Below, piece after piece: positions 1-6,979 of a DNA stretch of 64,000 nucleotides. The position numbers and the translations under genes were made by a program. Below the pieces are notes generated by a model. It worked only from the letters and a program-made list of their open reading frames with translations. It had not been told where the DNA came from and ran no database searches. The stretch comes from Exilibacterium tricleocarpae (GTDB taxonomy: Bacteria; Pseudomonadota; Gammaproteobacteria; Pseudomonadales; Cellvibrionaceae): positions 1-64,000 of the forward strand of contig NZ_ML660101.1 of the NCBI RefSeq assembly GCF_007004655.1, in the 5' to 3' direction. Position 1 is the stretch's first letter; every line of letters starts with the position of its first letter.

Positions 1-127
1 AGATGAACACCGATTCCGGAAAAATCGGCAAAGTGTTCACCATGGGCCGGAATGCGTGTTCACGTTGGATCGGATTGGGTGTTCACGATGCGCCGGAATA
101 GCTGTTCGACTTCGGCCGGAATATGCA
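1..127. mobile_element. Terminus of an IS21-family-like insertion sequence (rest lies left of the window)
   Basis: This segment is built from alternating copies of GTGTTCAC (33-40, 56-63, 79-86, with a variant near 102) and GCCGGAAT (about 46, 92 and 113). Multiple short internal repeats of this kind near a terminus are typical of IS21-family elements, which usually end in CA; here the last repeat ends in TGCA at 124-127. The reading frame of the antitoxin-like gene to the right loses family resemblance exactly at this point, which supports a junction near 127. No transposase is visible because the element is cut by the window edge. The family call rests on the repeat style only. Confidence 0.55.
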
Positions 128-298
128 CCTTGCTGATTCAGGGGCTTTTTTGACTTTGTGATAGGTTGATTTAGCCATTTGAAGAATTGACTGAACCTGA
201 TCGTTTGTACAACCCCAGCGTTCAAGGATGCGTATTGCCACGACCAGTCCAGTGCCTATAGCTTTAGGAGATGGTGCTTTATGTGCACTTGATATCAT
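128..298 (-). pseudogene. N-terminal remnant of a DUF2384 (Xre/MbcA/ParS-type) antitoxin
   Basis: The frame starts at 298 and reads leftwards for about 57 native residues before running into the IS end. It contains AIRILERWGCTND followed by QSILQMAKSTYHKVKK, a helix-turn-helix arrangement that resembles the N-terminal domain of DUF2384 antitoxins (a tryptophan-containing helix, then a helix ending in an 'STY/STF..W'-like recognition segment). The C-terminal toxin-binding domain is missing, and the last roughly 14 residues of the open frame are encoded by IS repeats. In intact systems a RES-domain toxin gene lies directly downstream; if present it would be left of the window. Family assignment is by eye from a short segment. 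Confidence 0.45.
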
Positions 299-625
299 GG
301 GTTTGTACCTAGAGATATTTGCTGATCATGTCCTATAGTGGACAAATAGTTGCCACTTGTCTACAAATAGACTTTTATCATGCCTATACATTTGGCTTTT
401 TTAGGGAAAAAAGTCGAATTACTGTGGTAGAAAATGGCAATATCGCTTTGCAATCTTCTAGCGATTCCAGTTCCGGTGCTGTTTTGGGCTTCTGGACCGG
501 CTTGTCACGGGACGGAGAACACTTTACGCGGGTTGCCAACGATAGTTTTTTAACACTGCGTTTCAGATGACACGGAGCTTTGAACACCCTCATACGAATT
601 CACAGACTGAAATGATTTTGGCGTT
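299..625. other. Gap without a supported gene; possible antitoxin operator
   Basis: A plus-strand frame at 319-570 (83 codons) has no ribosome-binding site and no recognisable domain, so I do not call it. About 40 bases upstream of the antitoxin start there is an imperfect inverted repeat, GTGGACAA (338-345) with TTGTCTAC (357-364), seven of eight positions pairing. It could be an autoregulatory site for the truncated antitoxin. Nothing else is recognisable. Confidence 0.3.
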
Positions 626-1030
626 TTAAACTGATCGCTGTATATCGGTTTCACACTGTTTTTTACGAATACACTCATAGCGACGCCAAGGTCGCGGTGC
701 CCCTCTTTGGAGAATTTGCACCAATAACGCCAGCAAGAAAATAGCGAAGCCAAGCACCGAAAGTGTCAAAAAGATTCCTGCATCTCCATCCTCAAACCAA
801 AGAAAACTTAGATAAGAAGCTATAGCAAAGACAACAACTAACCATAGGGTTTGTTGTAATAGCTCGTCTGTGAAGTGAACTTTAATCCCAATGCTAATCC
901 TGCAATTTGGGCACTTTCCAGCGCTGGTGTACCTCCTCACCTTCACTCTTCTGAACAGTTTGATAACAACCCTGCTCCACAGTAATCGCCACCTTAAATT
1001 TACTTCACAATTTGGGCAGTGATAGTTCAT
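626..1030 (-). CDS. Small zinc-ribbon membrane protein, hypothetical
   Basis: 134 residues. The N-terminus begins MNYHCPNCEVNLRWR and is followed by a second pair, KCPNCRISIG, near residue 40, giving a CxxC...CxxC zinc ribbon. Two hydrophobic helices follow at about residues 60-80 (LWLVVVFAIASYLSFLWF) and 87-107 (IFLTLSVLGFAIFLLALLVQ), so the ribbon should lie on one side of the inner membrane and a basic tail (RPWRRYECIRKKQ) on the other. This layout recurs in many uncharacterised bacterial proteins; I know no function for it. It stands in a run of four minus-strand accessory genes and is AT-richer than the core genes. Confidence 0.6.
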   Translation of the reverse strand: MNYHCPNCEVNLRWRLLWSRVVIKLFRRVKVRRYTSAGKCPNCRISIGIKVHFTDELLQQTLWLVVVFAIASYLSFLWFEDGDAGIFLTLSVLGFAIFLLALLVQILQRGAPRPWRRYECIRKKQCETDIQRSV

Positions 1031-1082
1031 TTCTTATCCTAATGTAGTGGGGTCCTTGCCGGTGTGTTTTTGTTGACAAACC

Positions 1083-1481
1083 TTACCAAACTGGTTTGTA
1101 GATATATTTCTTTGCCACGTACAACCATGGTATTACTAAAGCATCTAAAACTACACCCAGACCGTTTGCAAACGCCAGGTCTTTTGCTGCACCCTCAAGC
1201 AGACCTTGCTGCCACAAGGGTAAGCCTACGCCCAGTAGCCAAACCAGCTTGTATAAAAGCTGCAACAAAAGAAGTGGCAACATTTTTAATGGGTATAAAA
1301 ACCCCACTAATGCCAGTAAAGACAATGCAGCCCAAAAGCTTACAGCTACCCCGTAGAATGGCTCCCATGTCTCCGTCGGGATTATGATCTCTTGCCAGGC
1401 ACTTGGCGCCAAACCGATAAATGTAAGAAGAAACACGATTCGCATTCCATAAAGCCTTACCCTTCCTACTTCATTTTCCAT
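1083..1481 (-). CDS. Hypothetical multi-pass membrane protein
   Basis: 132 residues, nearly all hydrophobic. Four possible transmembrane segments are visible: about 12-28 (GMRIVFLLTFIGLAPSA), 43-62 (YGVAVSFWAALSLLALVGFL), 65-87 (LKMLPLLLLQLLYKLVWLLG), and 108-125 (LGVVLDALVIPWLYVAKKY). The segment between helices 3 and 4 is short and carries the pattern LWQQGLLEG. I do not recognise the family. A second methionine at residue 13 is an alternative start. It lies 52 bases upstream of the zinc-ribbon gene on the same strand, so the two could be cotranscribed. Confidence 0.55.
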   Translation of the reverse strand: MENEVGRVRLYGMRIVFLLTFIGLAPSAWQEIIIPTETWEPFYGVAVSFWAALSLLALVGFLYPLKMLPLLLLQLLYKLVWLLGVGLPLWQQGLLEGAAKDLAFANGLGVVLDALVIPWLYVAKKYIYKPVW

Positions 1482-1593
1482 ATCTACCTCGAACGTGGTC
1501 TTTCAACTAAGTATCCTTCACTTTGGGCAGAGGAGCGCAATCGATTTCCCGTCTAAATAGTTTTTTAGGTATTTCCCAAACCCATAGAAGTGG

Positions 1594-1983
1594 CTATTTA
1601 AGGCGTTCCAATTGACCTTTGCGCTTTACAATATTTTTGTAATCCCACTGTATATTGCGAGACTCGACCAGCCACTTTTTTAGTAGCCTGATGTCAACTT
1701 GCTCGACCGATGTATATCTTGCTTCTGCAGCCTTAAAGCTTCCTTCTTTTTTTAGACCATTGGTCTTAAACGATTGACCACTCCAAAATAGCAAGCGGAC
1801 ACAATTTTTCAGCTTACTGTACCCGACTATGGGATTACCTTCTAAAAACCAAACTGGGTGAGCGTGCCAAACTTTATTATCTGCCTCGGGTAGTCCACGT
1901 TCTATTTCCTCAGCCAGCAGCTCACAGACTTCCCGATCAGATTCGGCTTGCTTTTCATTGTATTTCTTTGAATCAGGGTGCAC
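1594..1983 (-). CDS. DUF1801 domain protein
   Basis: From a GTG at 1983 the product is 129 residues and begins (M)HPDSKKYNEKQ. The core contains NKVWHAHPVWFLEGNPIVGY and VRLLFWSGQSF, and ends near NIQWDYKNIVKRKGQ, which matches the small DUF1801 (YdhG-like) family whose biochemical role is unknown. An open frame continues 26 residues upstream to an ATG at 2061, but those residues do not fit the family, whose members usually start at the HPDS...Y motif, so I prefer the GTG. The gene sits downstream of the glutathione S-transferase on the same strand, 87 bases apart. Confidence 0.75.
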   Translation of the reverse strand: MHPDSKKYNEKQAESDREVCELLAEEIERGLPEADNKVWHAHPVWFLEGNPIVGYSKLKNCVRLLFWSGQSFKTNGLKKEGSFKAAEARYTSVEQVDIRLLKKWLVESRNIQWDYKNIVKRKGQLERLK

Positions 1984-2070
1984 GTTTCTACCTCCGGTAT
2001 CAAGAGTCAGGGTTGGGTGGTACCCGGCACCAAGTTGTCTGATTTTGACGAAATCGGACACGGGTGTTGT

Positions 2071-2709
2071 TCAGTCTGCCGCAGCAAAATGCGCCATATG
2101 GTCTGCGTGTGCTTTCACGAAGGTCGGGCGGGTTGTGGCGCGTGCAACGTATTCACGACAGTTTTGATATTCCGCTAACCCGTCGAACCGATTGACCAGG
2201 CGCAGTACATCCGCCATGAGAATGTCGGCAATAGAAAAGGACCCGGCCAGCCATTCACGTCCAGCCAACACTTGCTCCATGTGCTGGAGCCGGGCCTTGA
2301 GGAATGCATCCAGGCCCTTCCGTCCCGGCGTGTTTTCAGTGTCACCGGAGAACATGAAAATAGACCAGGGCAGGCTCGCCATCTCGACGGAATTGAGCGC
2401 CGCGAATAACCATTTGATAACCTCGTTGCGACCTCGGGGATCGGACGGTAGTAGCGCGTCACCGCGCTCGCCCAAATAAAGCAGGATCGCGCCGCTCTCG
2501 AAGATGGAGATATCGCCATCGGTGAGCCATGGCACTTGGCCAAAGGGTTGATGTGAGAAATGCTCTGCGCCCCGATTTCCAAATGGTGTTTTCTCGACAC
2601 GATAGGGTAACCCGGCCTCTTCAAGGGCCCAGCGCACACGTATATCCCGTACATAGCCCCGCGGTATTTCGGGGACCCAATCGAAGGTCGTGAGAGTCAG
2701 ATCGCTCAT
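2071..2709 (-). CDS. Glutathione S-transferase family protein
   Basis: 212 residues with the two GST domains. The N-terminal thioredoxin fold shows the strand-turn motif GQVPWLTDGD and the glutathione-contacting pattern FESGAILLYL (near residue 70); the C-terminal helical domain shows WLAGSFSIADILMADV, the usual N-capping box and hydrophobic staple region. It should be a cytosolic dimer conjugating or isomerising electrophiles with glutathione; the substrate cannot be told from sequence. It is divergent from the cassette-like array that starts at 3241. A short hairpin followed on the minus strand by a T run lies about 60 bases upstream of its start. Confidence 0.85.
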   Translation of the reverse strand: MSDLTLTTFDWVPEIPRGYVRDIRVRWALEEAGLPYRVEKTPFGNRGAEHFSHQPFGQVPWLTDGDISIFESGAILLYLGERGDALLPSDPRGRNEVIKWLFAALNSVEMASLPWSIFMFSGDTENTPGRKGLDAFLKARLQHMEQVLAGREWLAGSFSIADILMADVLRLVNRFDGLAEYQNCREYVARATTRPTFVKAHADHMAHFAAAD

Positions 2710-3240
2710 TGAGTGCCTCCTTTTACTAATGACATTATTTAGGTGTTGTTATGGTACAGCGATATAAAAAGGGTTGCCGGTTTAACAACCCTTGCGTCCC
2801 GGTGCTAATACTCAAGCGGGCGCATTATCCTAGCGGATAAGCTGGATAAACAGCCCATTGAGGTCCCGCATATGATATGGGGAGAGCCGGCTGGATACCA
2901 GCCTTTACCTCATTAGAGGTTGCTCTGCACACCATTTATCAACCGAAATATAGTAGGTTGTAAATTGCCTGAATATGGCAACTTTCCTGTCACTATGACG
3001 GCGGCAAAAAAGCACCCTTGCCGCCCGTACTGTATGTTATAAATACCTTCTTACTTTTCAAAAAAATTAAGACCGAACTTAAATATCAGTTGCATCTTTT
3101 AACCGGGGTATTCTGAGGATAGCTCTCGTTATTTCTTTAGCTCTGGTATGAATGATAGCTGAGTGAAGTAAACTGTCACGGGAATTCTATTTGAGTTATT
3201 ATGCGCCACGCGGCAAGAAGACGAGAAACAGGAAGGTACT
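2710..3240. other. 531-base intergenic region with two hairpins and a cassette-start box
   Basis: No gene is supported here. AAGGGTTG (2769-2776) pairs perfectly with CAACCCTT (2786-2793); on the minus strand this hairpin is followed by five Ts, so it resembles an intrinsic terminator or attenuator just upstream of the GST gene. A second perfect stem joins GGCGGCAA (3000-3007) and TTGCCGCC (3018-3025) without a T run. At 3199-3204, TTATGC is the exact complement of the first part of the GCATAAC box at the end of the next gene, as expected for the left boundary of an integron cassette. A good Shine-Dalgarno (CAGGAAGG) precedes the start at 3241. Confidence 0.4.
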
Positions 3241-3777
3241 ATGAGTGCGCTTGTATATTATGTAGCTGCCAGCTTAGATGGCTTTATTGCCCACGAAGAT
3301 GGTTCGTTCGACGGCTTTCAATGGGACGACGAAGTAGTATCAGATTTCTTGGCTGATGTTGAAAATTTTGGAACCGTTTTAATGGGAAGGAAAACTTACG
3401 AAGTTGGGTTGAAAGAAGGAAAAACCAGCCCCTATCCGACAATGCGCCAAATACTATTCTCCCGGACAATGGAGAGCAGTCCGGATGAAGCTGTCGAGTT
3501 AGTGCAAGGGGATATCGCGCACTTTGTCAGAGAACTAAAAGCGGAAGCAAGTCACCCAATATGGCTCTGCGGCGGCGCAGATATAGCGACTACACTCCTG
3601 CAAGCAGGCTTGATTGACAGTGTTGTAGTCAAACTCAATCCTGTGTTGTTCGGTTCAGGCGTTCCGCTAGTCTCAGTAATTAGTGAGCAAGTAGGGCTCA
3701 ACCTCAAAAAGGCTAAGCAATACAAGTGTGGAATTGTTTTCCTTACGTACAGTACAAATACAGAAAATGAAGCATAA
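3241..3777 (+). CDS. Dihydrofolate reductase-like / RibD C-terminal domain protein
   Basis: 178 residues covering one DHFR-like fold. The opening YYVAASLDGFIAHEDGSFDG is the typical RibD-C/YwjB start (strand plus substrate loop), followed by TVLMGRKTYEVG, the NADPH-binding 'GRKTYE' turn, and IWLCGGADIATTLLQAGLID (residues about 116-135), the second nucleotide-binding turn. Members are cytosolic reductases of uncertain substrate and not true DHFRs. The TAA stop falls within GCATAAC, which I read as the R'' box of a cassette recombination site. First gene of the same-strand cassette-like array; base composition is AT-richer than the core genes. Confidence 0.85.
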   Translation: MSALVYYVAASLDGFIAHEDGSFDGFQWDDEVVSDFLADVENFGTVLMGRKTYEVGLKEGKTSPYPTMRQILFSRTMESSPDEAVELVQGDIAHFVRELKAEASHPIWLCGGADIATTLLQAGLIDSVVVKLNPVLFGSGVPLVSVISEQVGLNLKKAKQYKCGIVFLTYSTNTENEA

Positions 3778-3847
3778 CAAGGTATCCCTGTACGCAGCAT
3801 TTCTCCATTCCGGAAGTCCCTGGCTGCTTCTGCTACCTGAGTTGCGC
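3772..3847 (+). other. attC-like site after the DHFR-family cassette
   Basis: The site runs from GCATAAC (R''-like, 3772-3778, containing the stop codon of the preceding gene) to GTTGCGC (R'-like, 3841-3847). Between them ACGCAGC and GCTGCTTC form part of an imperfect stem. Length (76 bases) and layout fit attC sites, but the R' box departs from GTTRRRY and the stem is weak by eye. Confidence 0.5.
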
Positions 3848-3864
3848 CTTAAAGGTGAGAATTT

Positions 3865-4290
3865 ATGAAATTAGAACTTAAAGTAATTGTAGCAACTACT
3901 ATTTTTCTTGTGTCCAGTAATGCACTGTCTGTAAACGGATGGTCGGGACCACATAAAGTTCAAATGATCGATACTTTAGATGTTGCTCAAGGATACAAGT
4001 CCTATATTACTCTTGAGGGCTTTGTTAACCCAGGCTGCAATGAAAACAGAATTTTATTGCAATCTTCTGATCCGGATCACTACAAAGAAATGAGCGCCTT
4101 AATACTTGCAGCGTTCCATGCCGGCACAAAGGTTGATATTTATCTTAGCTCTAGTTGTGGAGGACAAAGAGTTCGTGCGACGAGACAAGCACAACATACC
4201 AATTTAGCATCGCACCAGCACGTTGGCGCTGGACCTCCTTTCTGGCGCTTTGCGCTTACACTACGGCTGCAAATGGCGGCGCTGCATTGA
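3865..4290 (+). CDS. Small secreted protein of the integron-cassette hypothetical type, tail altered
   Basis: The frame is 141 residues, with a signal peptide (KVIVATTIFLVSSNALS) and a mature part containing WSGPHKVQMID, GFVNPGCNENRILL and ALILAAFHAGTKVDIYLSSS followed by a cysteine. The layout (one cysteine mid-protein, a central 'alanine-rich helix then strand', a final cysteine) matches a small secreted family that is common as integron cassette genes and also fits the gene at 6644 and the stub at 4306. After about residue 100 the frame appears to read through attC-like palindromic DNA, so the last 40 residues are probably not native and the original stop was lost. Shine-Dalgarno AAGGTGAG precedes the start. 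Function unknown. Confidence 0.6.
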   Translation: MKLELKVIVATTIFLVSSNALSVNGWSGPHKVQMIDTLDVAQGYKSYITLEGFVNPGCNENRILLQSSDPDHYKEMSALILAAFHAGTKVDIYLSSSCGGQRVRATRQAQHTNLASHQHVGAGPPFWRFALTLRLQMAALH

Positions 4291-4292
4291 CA
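4180..4292 (+). other. Possible attC-like palindromic region inside the tail of the preceding frame
   Basis: The stretch contains CAGCACGTTGGCGCTG, a short hairpin, then GGCTGCAAATGGCGGCGCTGC, giving the GC-rich imperfect palindromic texture of an attC core in otherwise AT-rich DNA. Clear R'' and R' boxes are not visible, so limits are approximate. It lies just before a Shine-Dalgarno (TAGGAGA) for the next small gene. Confidence 0.3.
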
Positions 4293-4305
4293 CTAGGAGA
4301 TAGTT

Positions 4306-4434
4306 TTGAAAAGACAAATAGTTTTTACGTTATTAATGCTTACCGTATGGAGTTCAGTAAATGCTGCTCAGTGGTCTGGCGAGGTAAAAATCCTTTCAAT
4401 TTATCCTTCATCAGATCACAATGTGGTGCCATAA
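4306..4434 (+). pseudogene. 42-codon stub of a small secreted protein (truncated cassette gene)
   Basis: A TTG start at 4306, preceded by TAGGAGA, opens a frame encoding a signal peptide (QIVFTLLMLTVWSSVNA) and a short mature part, AQWSGEVKILSIYPSSDHN, ending at TAA 4432-4434. The mature start 'WSG.VKI..IYP' matches the N-terminus of the small secreted family seen at 3865, whose members are about 100 residues or more, so this looks like a member truncated by loss of its 3' part. The stop codon lies inside CCATAAC, the R''-like box of the following site. It may still be expressed as a short secreted peptide, but I favour a remnant. Confidence 0.45.
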
Positions 4435-4491
4435 CGAAAGTGGTCAAAGCGACGCAAAAAACGCACGCTTACTGCCAGTTTCGGGTTTTAG
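4429..4491 (+). other. attC-like site, degenerate
   Basis: CCATAAC (4429-4435) forms an R''-like box carrying the stop codon of the preceding stub. The segment ends near GTTTTAG (4485-4491), just before the Shine-Dalgarno of the next gene. Only the R'' box and the spacing support the call. Confidence 0.35.
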
Positions 4492-4496
4492 AGGGA

Positions 4497-4907
4497 GTGC
4501 TTAAGAAGCGATTACTCCTTTTAATGATGCTGATGCCCGCTTTTAAATGTCTTGCTCAACCAGATGAGTGGATATGCAGAATCGATTTTGAAAGCCAATG
4601 CACTGTATCCAAGGGGTGTGATGCGCTTGGATCTAAAGACGACGGAAATACAAAGCCAGTCGTCGCAGAGTTCGATGCTACCGGCAAATTTTCGTTGTGC
4701 ATGTACTCAGGATGTTATGAAGGAGAAGGTACCGTACATACGACAGAGCCATTTCTCTCTATTTCAAAAATTAAAGCGAAATGGACGGGAACAGGCGAAC
4801 ACGATACAAATGTTTTTATTGTACTCGATAGGGAAGAAAAGCTTGGTATGTTTAAGGCGGCTAGCTTTATTCAGCCCATAATTTGTGGAGAAATAGCTAA
4901 TGAGTAA
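4497..4907 (+). CDS. Secreted cysteine-rich hypothetical protein (cassette gene)
   Basis: The frame is open from 4155, but a signal peptide begins at the GTG 4497 (KKRLLLLMMLMPAFKCLAQ), giving 136 residues; upstream codons cross attC-like DNA and are unlikely to be translated. The mature part has six cysteines (ICRIDFESQC, GCDALG, LCMYSGCYEGEG, IICGE), suggesting disulfide bonds in the periplasm, and ends GEIANE. The centre (LSISKIKAKWTG) looks like a beta-strand-rich fold. I do not recognise the family. The TAA stop is embedded in GAGTAAC, the R'' box of the next site. An ATG at 4524 is a less likely alternative start because it would destroy the signal peptide. Confidence 0.6.
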   Translation: MLKKRLLLLMMLMPAFKCLAQPDEWICRIDFESQCTVSKGCDALGSKDDGNTKPVVAEFDATGKFSLCMYSGCYEGEGTVHTTEPFLSISKIKAKWTGTGEHDTNVFIVLDREEKLGMFKAASFIQPIICGEIANE

Positions 4908-4978
4908 CAAATTAATAATTCCAGCCAGCAGGACCTCCGTTCCGGACTTTCAGTCCTCCACCACAGTAGCTGTTAACT
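4902..4978 (+). other. attC-like site upstream of the desaturase cassette
   Basis: GAGTAAC (4902-4908) serves as R'' and holds the stop of the preceding gene; GTTAACT (4972-4978) serves as R'. Between them lie CCAGCCAGCAGGAC and a GGACTTTCAGTCC hairpin. The R' half TTAACT is exactly complementary to the AGTTAAC box that ends the desaturase gene at 5883-5889. That is expected, because the R' of one site belongs to the following cassette. Confidence 0.65.
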
Positions 4979-4994
4979 GAGTGAGCATCGTGCA

Positions 4995-5888
4995 ATGATG
5001 GAGCCTGTCTATAGAGTTGAGGACAAAGGAGCTAACCCCGTTGAGGGATATATCGCATATGACTTTCCCAAGCTCCTATGGAATCTAGGGATGATCACTT
5101 CAGCAGTGGTTTTTGCTCCCTTGACCTTCAGCGCAGCCTCTTTTGTTCTTTTCTTGGTCCTAACCTATGTTTTACTACTCATAGGTCATAGTGCGGGCAT
5201 GCATCGTATGATGATTCACCGGACTTATGAGTGCCACCCGATTGTAGAAAAACTCTTAATCTATATAGGTGTTCTGGTTGGAATGTCAGGCCCTTACGGG
5301 ATTATAAAGATTCATGACTTAAGGGACTGGGCACAGAGAAACGAAAAATGCCATGACTTCTTCTCCCACAAACGTAGCTACTTTGTGGATATCTGGTGGC
5401 AACTTACATCCAAGTTCATGTTTAGGTATCCACCCAGCGTAAATATCGAGGCTAAATATAGCACCGATCACTTTTACCAATGGCTTGAGTCTACTTGGAG
5501 ATTTCATCAAGTAGGCCTTGCTGCTGTCCTCTATTTTTTTGGCGGTTGGGCATTTGTAGTATGGGGTGTTTTTGTGCGGGTGTCTGTGAGCATTGTTGGC
5601 CATTGGTCTGTTACTTATTTTTGTCATAATCCTGGTCCTGGAATTTGGCGCGTTAAAAATACTGCGGTTCAGGCGTCAAACATTCCAGGTCTTGGCGTGA
5701 TTACCTATGGTGAATGCTGGCATAATAATCATCACGCGTTTCCGGAGTCTGCACGAATCGGTATTGAGCCTGGGCAATGCGATCCCGCATGGCGTTTCAT
5801 TGAGTGTTTGTCTTTTTTCGGTTTGGCGAAAAATATAGGCAAACCACGGGATTTAGAGTTAAGAGATGACCTGCAGAAAATCAGTTAA
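4995..5888 (+). CDS. Membrane fatty acid (acyl-CoA-type) desaturase as a cassette gene
   Basis: 297 residues with hydrophobic segments at about 28-68 and 176-206 flanking histidine motifs. The first box is HSAGMH (HxxxxH, near residue 65), the third is WHNNHHAF (HxxHH, near residue 244). The second region reads IHDLRDWAQ...CHDFFSH and lacks a plain HxxHH, a form I associate with a distinct bacterial desaturase subgroup. The enzyme should be a di-iron inner-membrane oxygenase introducing a double bond into an acyl chain; regiospecificity cannot be read. It is flanked by boxes GTTAACT (4972) and AGTTAAC (5883), and its TAA stop is inside the latter. AT-richer than core genes, consistent with acquisition. 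Confidence 0.8.
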   Translation: MMEPVYRVEDKGANPVEGYIAYDFPKLLWNLGMITSAVVFAPLTFSAASFVLFLVLTYVLLLIGHSAGMHRMMIHRTYECHPIVEKLLIYIGVLVGMSGPYGIIKIHDLRDWAQRNEKCHDFFSHKRSYFVDIWWQLTSKFMFRYPPSVNIEAKYSTDHFYQWLESTWRFHQVGLAAVLYFFGGWAFVVWGVFVRVSVSIVGHWSVTYFCHNPGPGIWRVKNTAVQASNIPGLGVITYGECWHNNHHAFPESARIGIEPGQCDPAWRFIECLSFFGLAKNIGKPRDLELRDDLQKIS

Positions 5889-5965
5889 CAAAGCCAGCCA
5901 GAAGGGCAAAAAAGCTGCCACTTCGCTCTGGTTTTTCGACCCTGCTGGCGGCACTGTGCTTTTAG
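5883..5965 (+). other. attC-like site after the desaturase
   Basis: AGTTAAC (5883-5889) is R''. An imperfect palindrome follows: CAGCCAGAAGGG pairs with CCCTGCTGGCGG (about 5894-5905 with 5940-5951), interrupted by unpaired bases as in attC stems. The R' end is unclear and probably lies near GTGCTTTTAG (5956-5965). This is one of the better-folding sites in the array. Confidence 0.6.
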
Positions 5966-5977
5966 GGAGATTTTAAT

Positions 5978-6520
5978 TTGAAATTTTTAGCTCTTTTGCG
6001 TGGCATTAACGTAGGAGGTAAAAATATTATCTCGAAAGAGGAGTTATATCAGTTATTTACAGATCTAGGCTTTGAAAATGTTCGAACATATATCCAAAGC
6101 GGCAATATTCTTTTCCGAAGTGGAAAGAAAAGCTCAAAGGAATTAGCAAAAAATATTGAAAAGGCGTTGTCAACACGTTTTTCCTATACTGCGCGCGCAG
6201 TGGTTCTGTCTTATGAGCAATACAAATCTGCCGTAGAGTCAGCACCGGAAAACTGGGGCAGCGATAACCAATATAAACACAACGCGCTATTTTTGCTCGG
6301 CGATGTCACGCCGAAGAAATTATCTACTGGACTACCTTCACAGAAGCCAGGGATAGAGACCATCGCGCTTGGTAAAAATGTAATCTTTTGGTCTGTGTCA
6401 AAAAAGAGCCTCACTAAAACATCGTATATGAAGTTGGCCAAGTTGCAGGTTTATCAAGAAGTAACAATTAGAAATCACAATACAGTCTTTAAATTGTTGC
6501 AGTTGTTTGATGAAGTATAG
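5978..6520 (+). CDS. DUF1697 family protein
   Basis: 180 residues beginning MKFLALLRGINVGGKNIIS, the hallmark N-terminus of DUF1697, followed by FTDLGFENVRTYIQSGNILF and later KPGIETIALGKNVIFWS and SYMKLAKLQVYQEVTIRNHN, all standard blocks of the family. Function is unknown; members are small cytosolic proteins often found as mobile cassette genes. The start is a TTG at 5978 preceded by AGGGAGA at 8 bases. Its stop (TAG) is not inside an R''-like box; GCATAAT follows five bases later. Same orientation as its neighbours. Confidence 0.85.
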   Translation: MKFLALLRGINVGGKNIISKEELYQLFTDLGFENVRTYIQSGNILFRSGKKSSKELAKNIEKALSTRFSYTARAVVLSYEQYKSAVESAPENWGSDNQYKHNALFLLGDVTPKKLSTGLPSQKPGIETIALGKNVIFWSVSKKSLTKTSYMKLAKLQVYQEVTIRNHNTVFKLLQLFDEV

Positions 6521-6525
6521 AAAAA

Positions 6526-6600
6526 GCATAATGAGTTGCTTAAGTTCGTTGCGAGCCTTCAGCTCTCCTCGGGGGCTGCCTGCACCACGTTTCCGCTACC
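6526..6600 (+). other. Possible degenerate attC-like site after DUF1697
   Basis: GCATAAT (6526-6532) differs at one base from the GCATAAC box used elsewhere in the array. Further on, CAGCTCTCC and GGGGGCTG form a partial stem. No clear R' box is visible; the end is approximate (a GTTTCCGC near 6590 is a weak candidate). Confidence 0.3.
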
Positions 6601-6643
6601 CCAAACCACGACTTCAAACAAACCAAAAAGCAGGGAAATGGGA

Positions 6644-6979
6644 ATGAAGAGAATTTTATATTTTTGTTTATTGAGTATTTTATGTGCTCGCAGTGTTGCG
6701 GATACCATTATCACCTTGATACCAGAGTTGTCGCTAAACTCCGACGGCAAAGCCATTATTGTAAATGCTGAGCCGTACTGTAGCGATGCAACCTATATTT
6801 ATATTGATACGACTACAGATACCGGTAAAACTATGTATTCAATGGCCTTGTCTGCCTACGCCGCCAATAAGGAAATCCATTTTCAAACAGGGTGTACTTG
6901 CGGCACAAGCTGTTCGAGCAATCCACAAGTACAGGTATTCAAAATGTGCTCCAAATTGACAGGTTCTCTATGTCGTTAA
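6644..6979 (+). CDS. Small secreted protein of the cassette-associated family
   Basis: From the ATG at 6644 (Shine-Dalgarno CAGGGAA about 7 bases upstream) the product is 111 residues with signal peptide KRILYFCLLSILCARSVAD. The mature part contains LIPELSLNSDGKAIIVNAEP, a cysteine, then YSMALSAYAANKEIHFQTGC and a cysteine-rich tail (CTCGTSC, MCSKLTGSLC). The central 'Y..mALsAyaanKei......C' block parallels 'ALILAAFHAGTKVDIYLSSSC' in the gene at 3865, so the two are probably distant members of one family. Upstream frame to 6536 crosses the attC-like region and is unlikely to be coding. Function unknown. Confidence 0.65.
   Translation: MKRILYFCLLSILCARSVADTIITLIPELSLNSDGKAIIVNAEPYCSDATYIYIDTTTDTGKTMYSMALSAYAANKEIHFQTGCTCGTSCSSNPQVQVFKMCSKLTGSLCR

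Noticed and set aside
319-570. Plus-strand frame of 83 codons next to the antitoxin remnant
   Set aside because: No Shine-Dalgarno, no recognisable domain, and no cassette-like boundaries; I treat it as chance.
626-2709. The four minus-strand accessory genes as further integron cassettes in reverse orientation
   Set aside because: On the minus strand I find no convincing R''/R' boxes after their stops; only the GST stop is followed by an ACAAC-like word. Their spacing and texture differ from those of the array at 3.2-7.7 kb.
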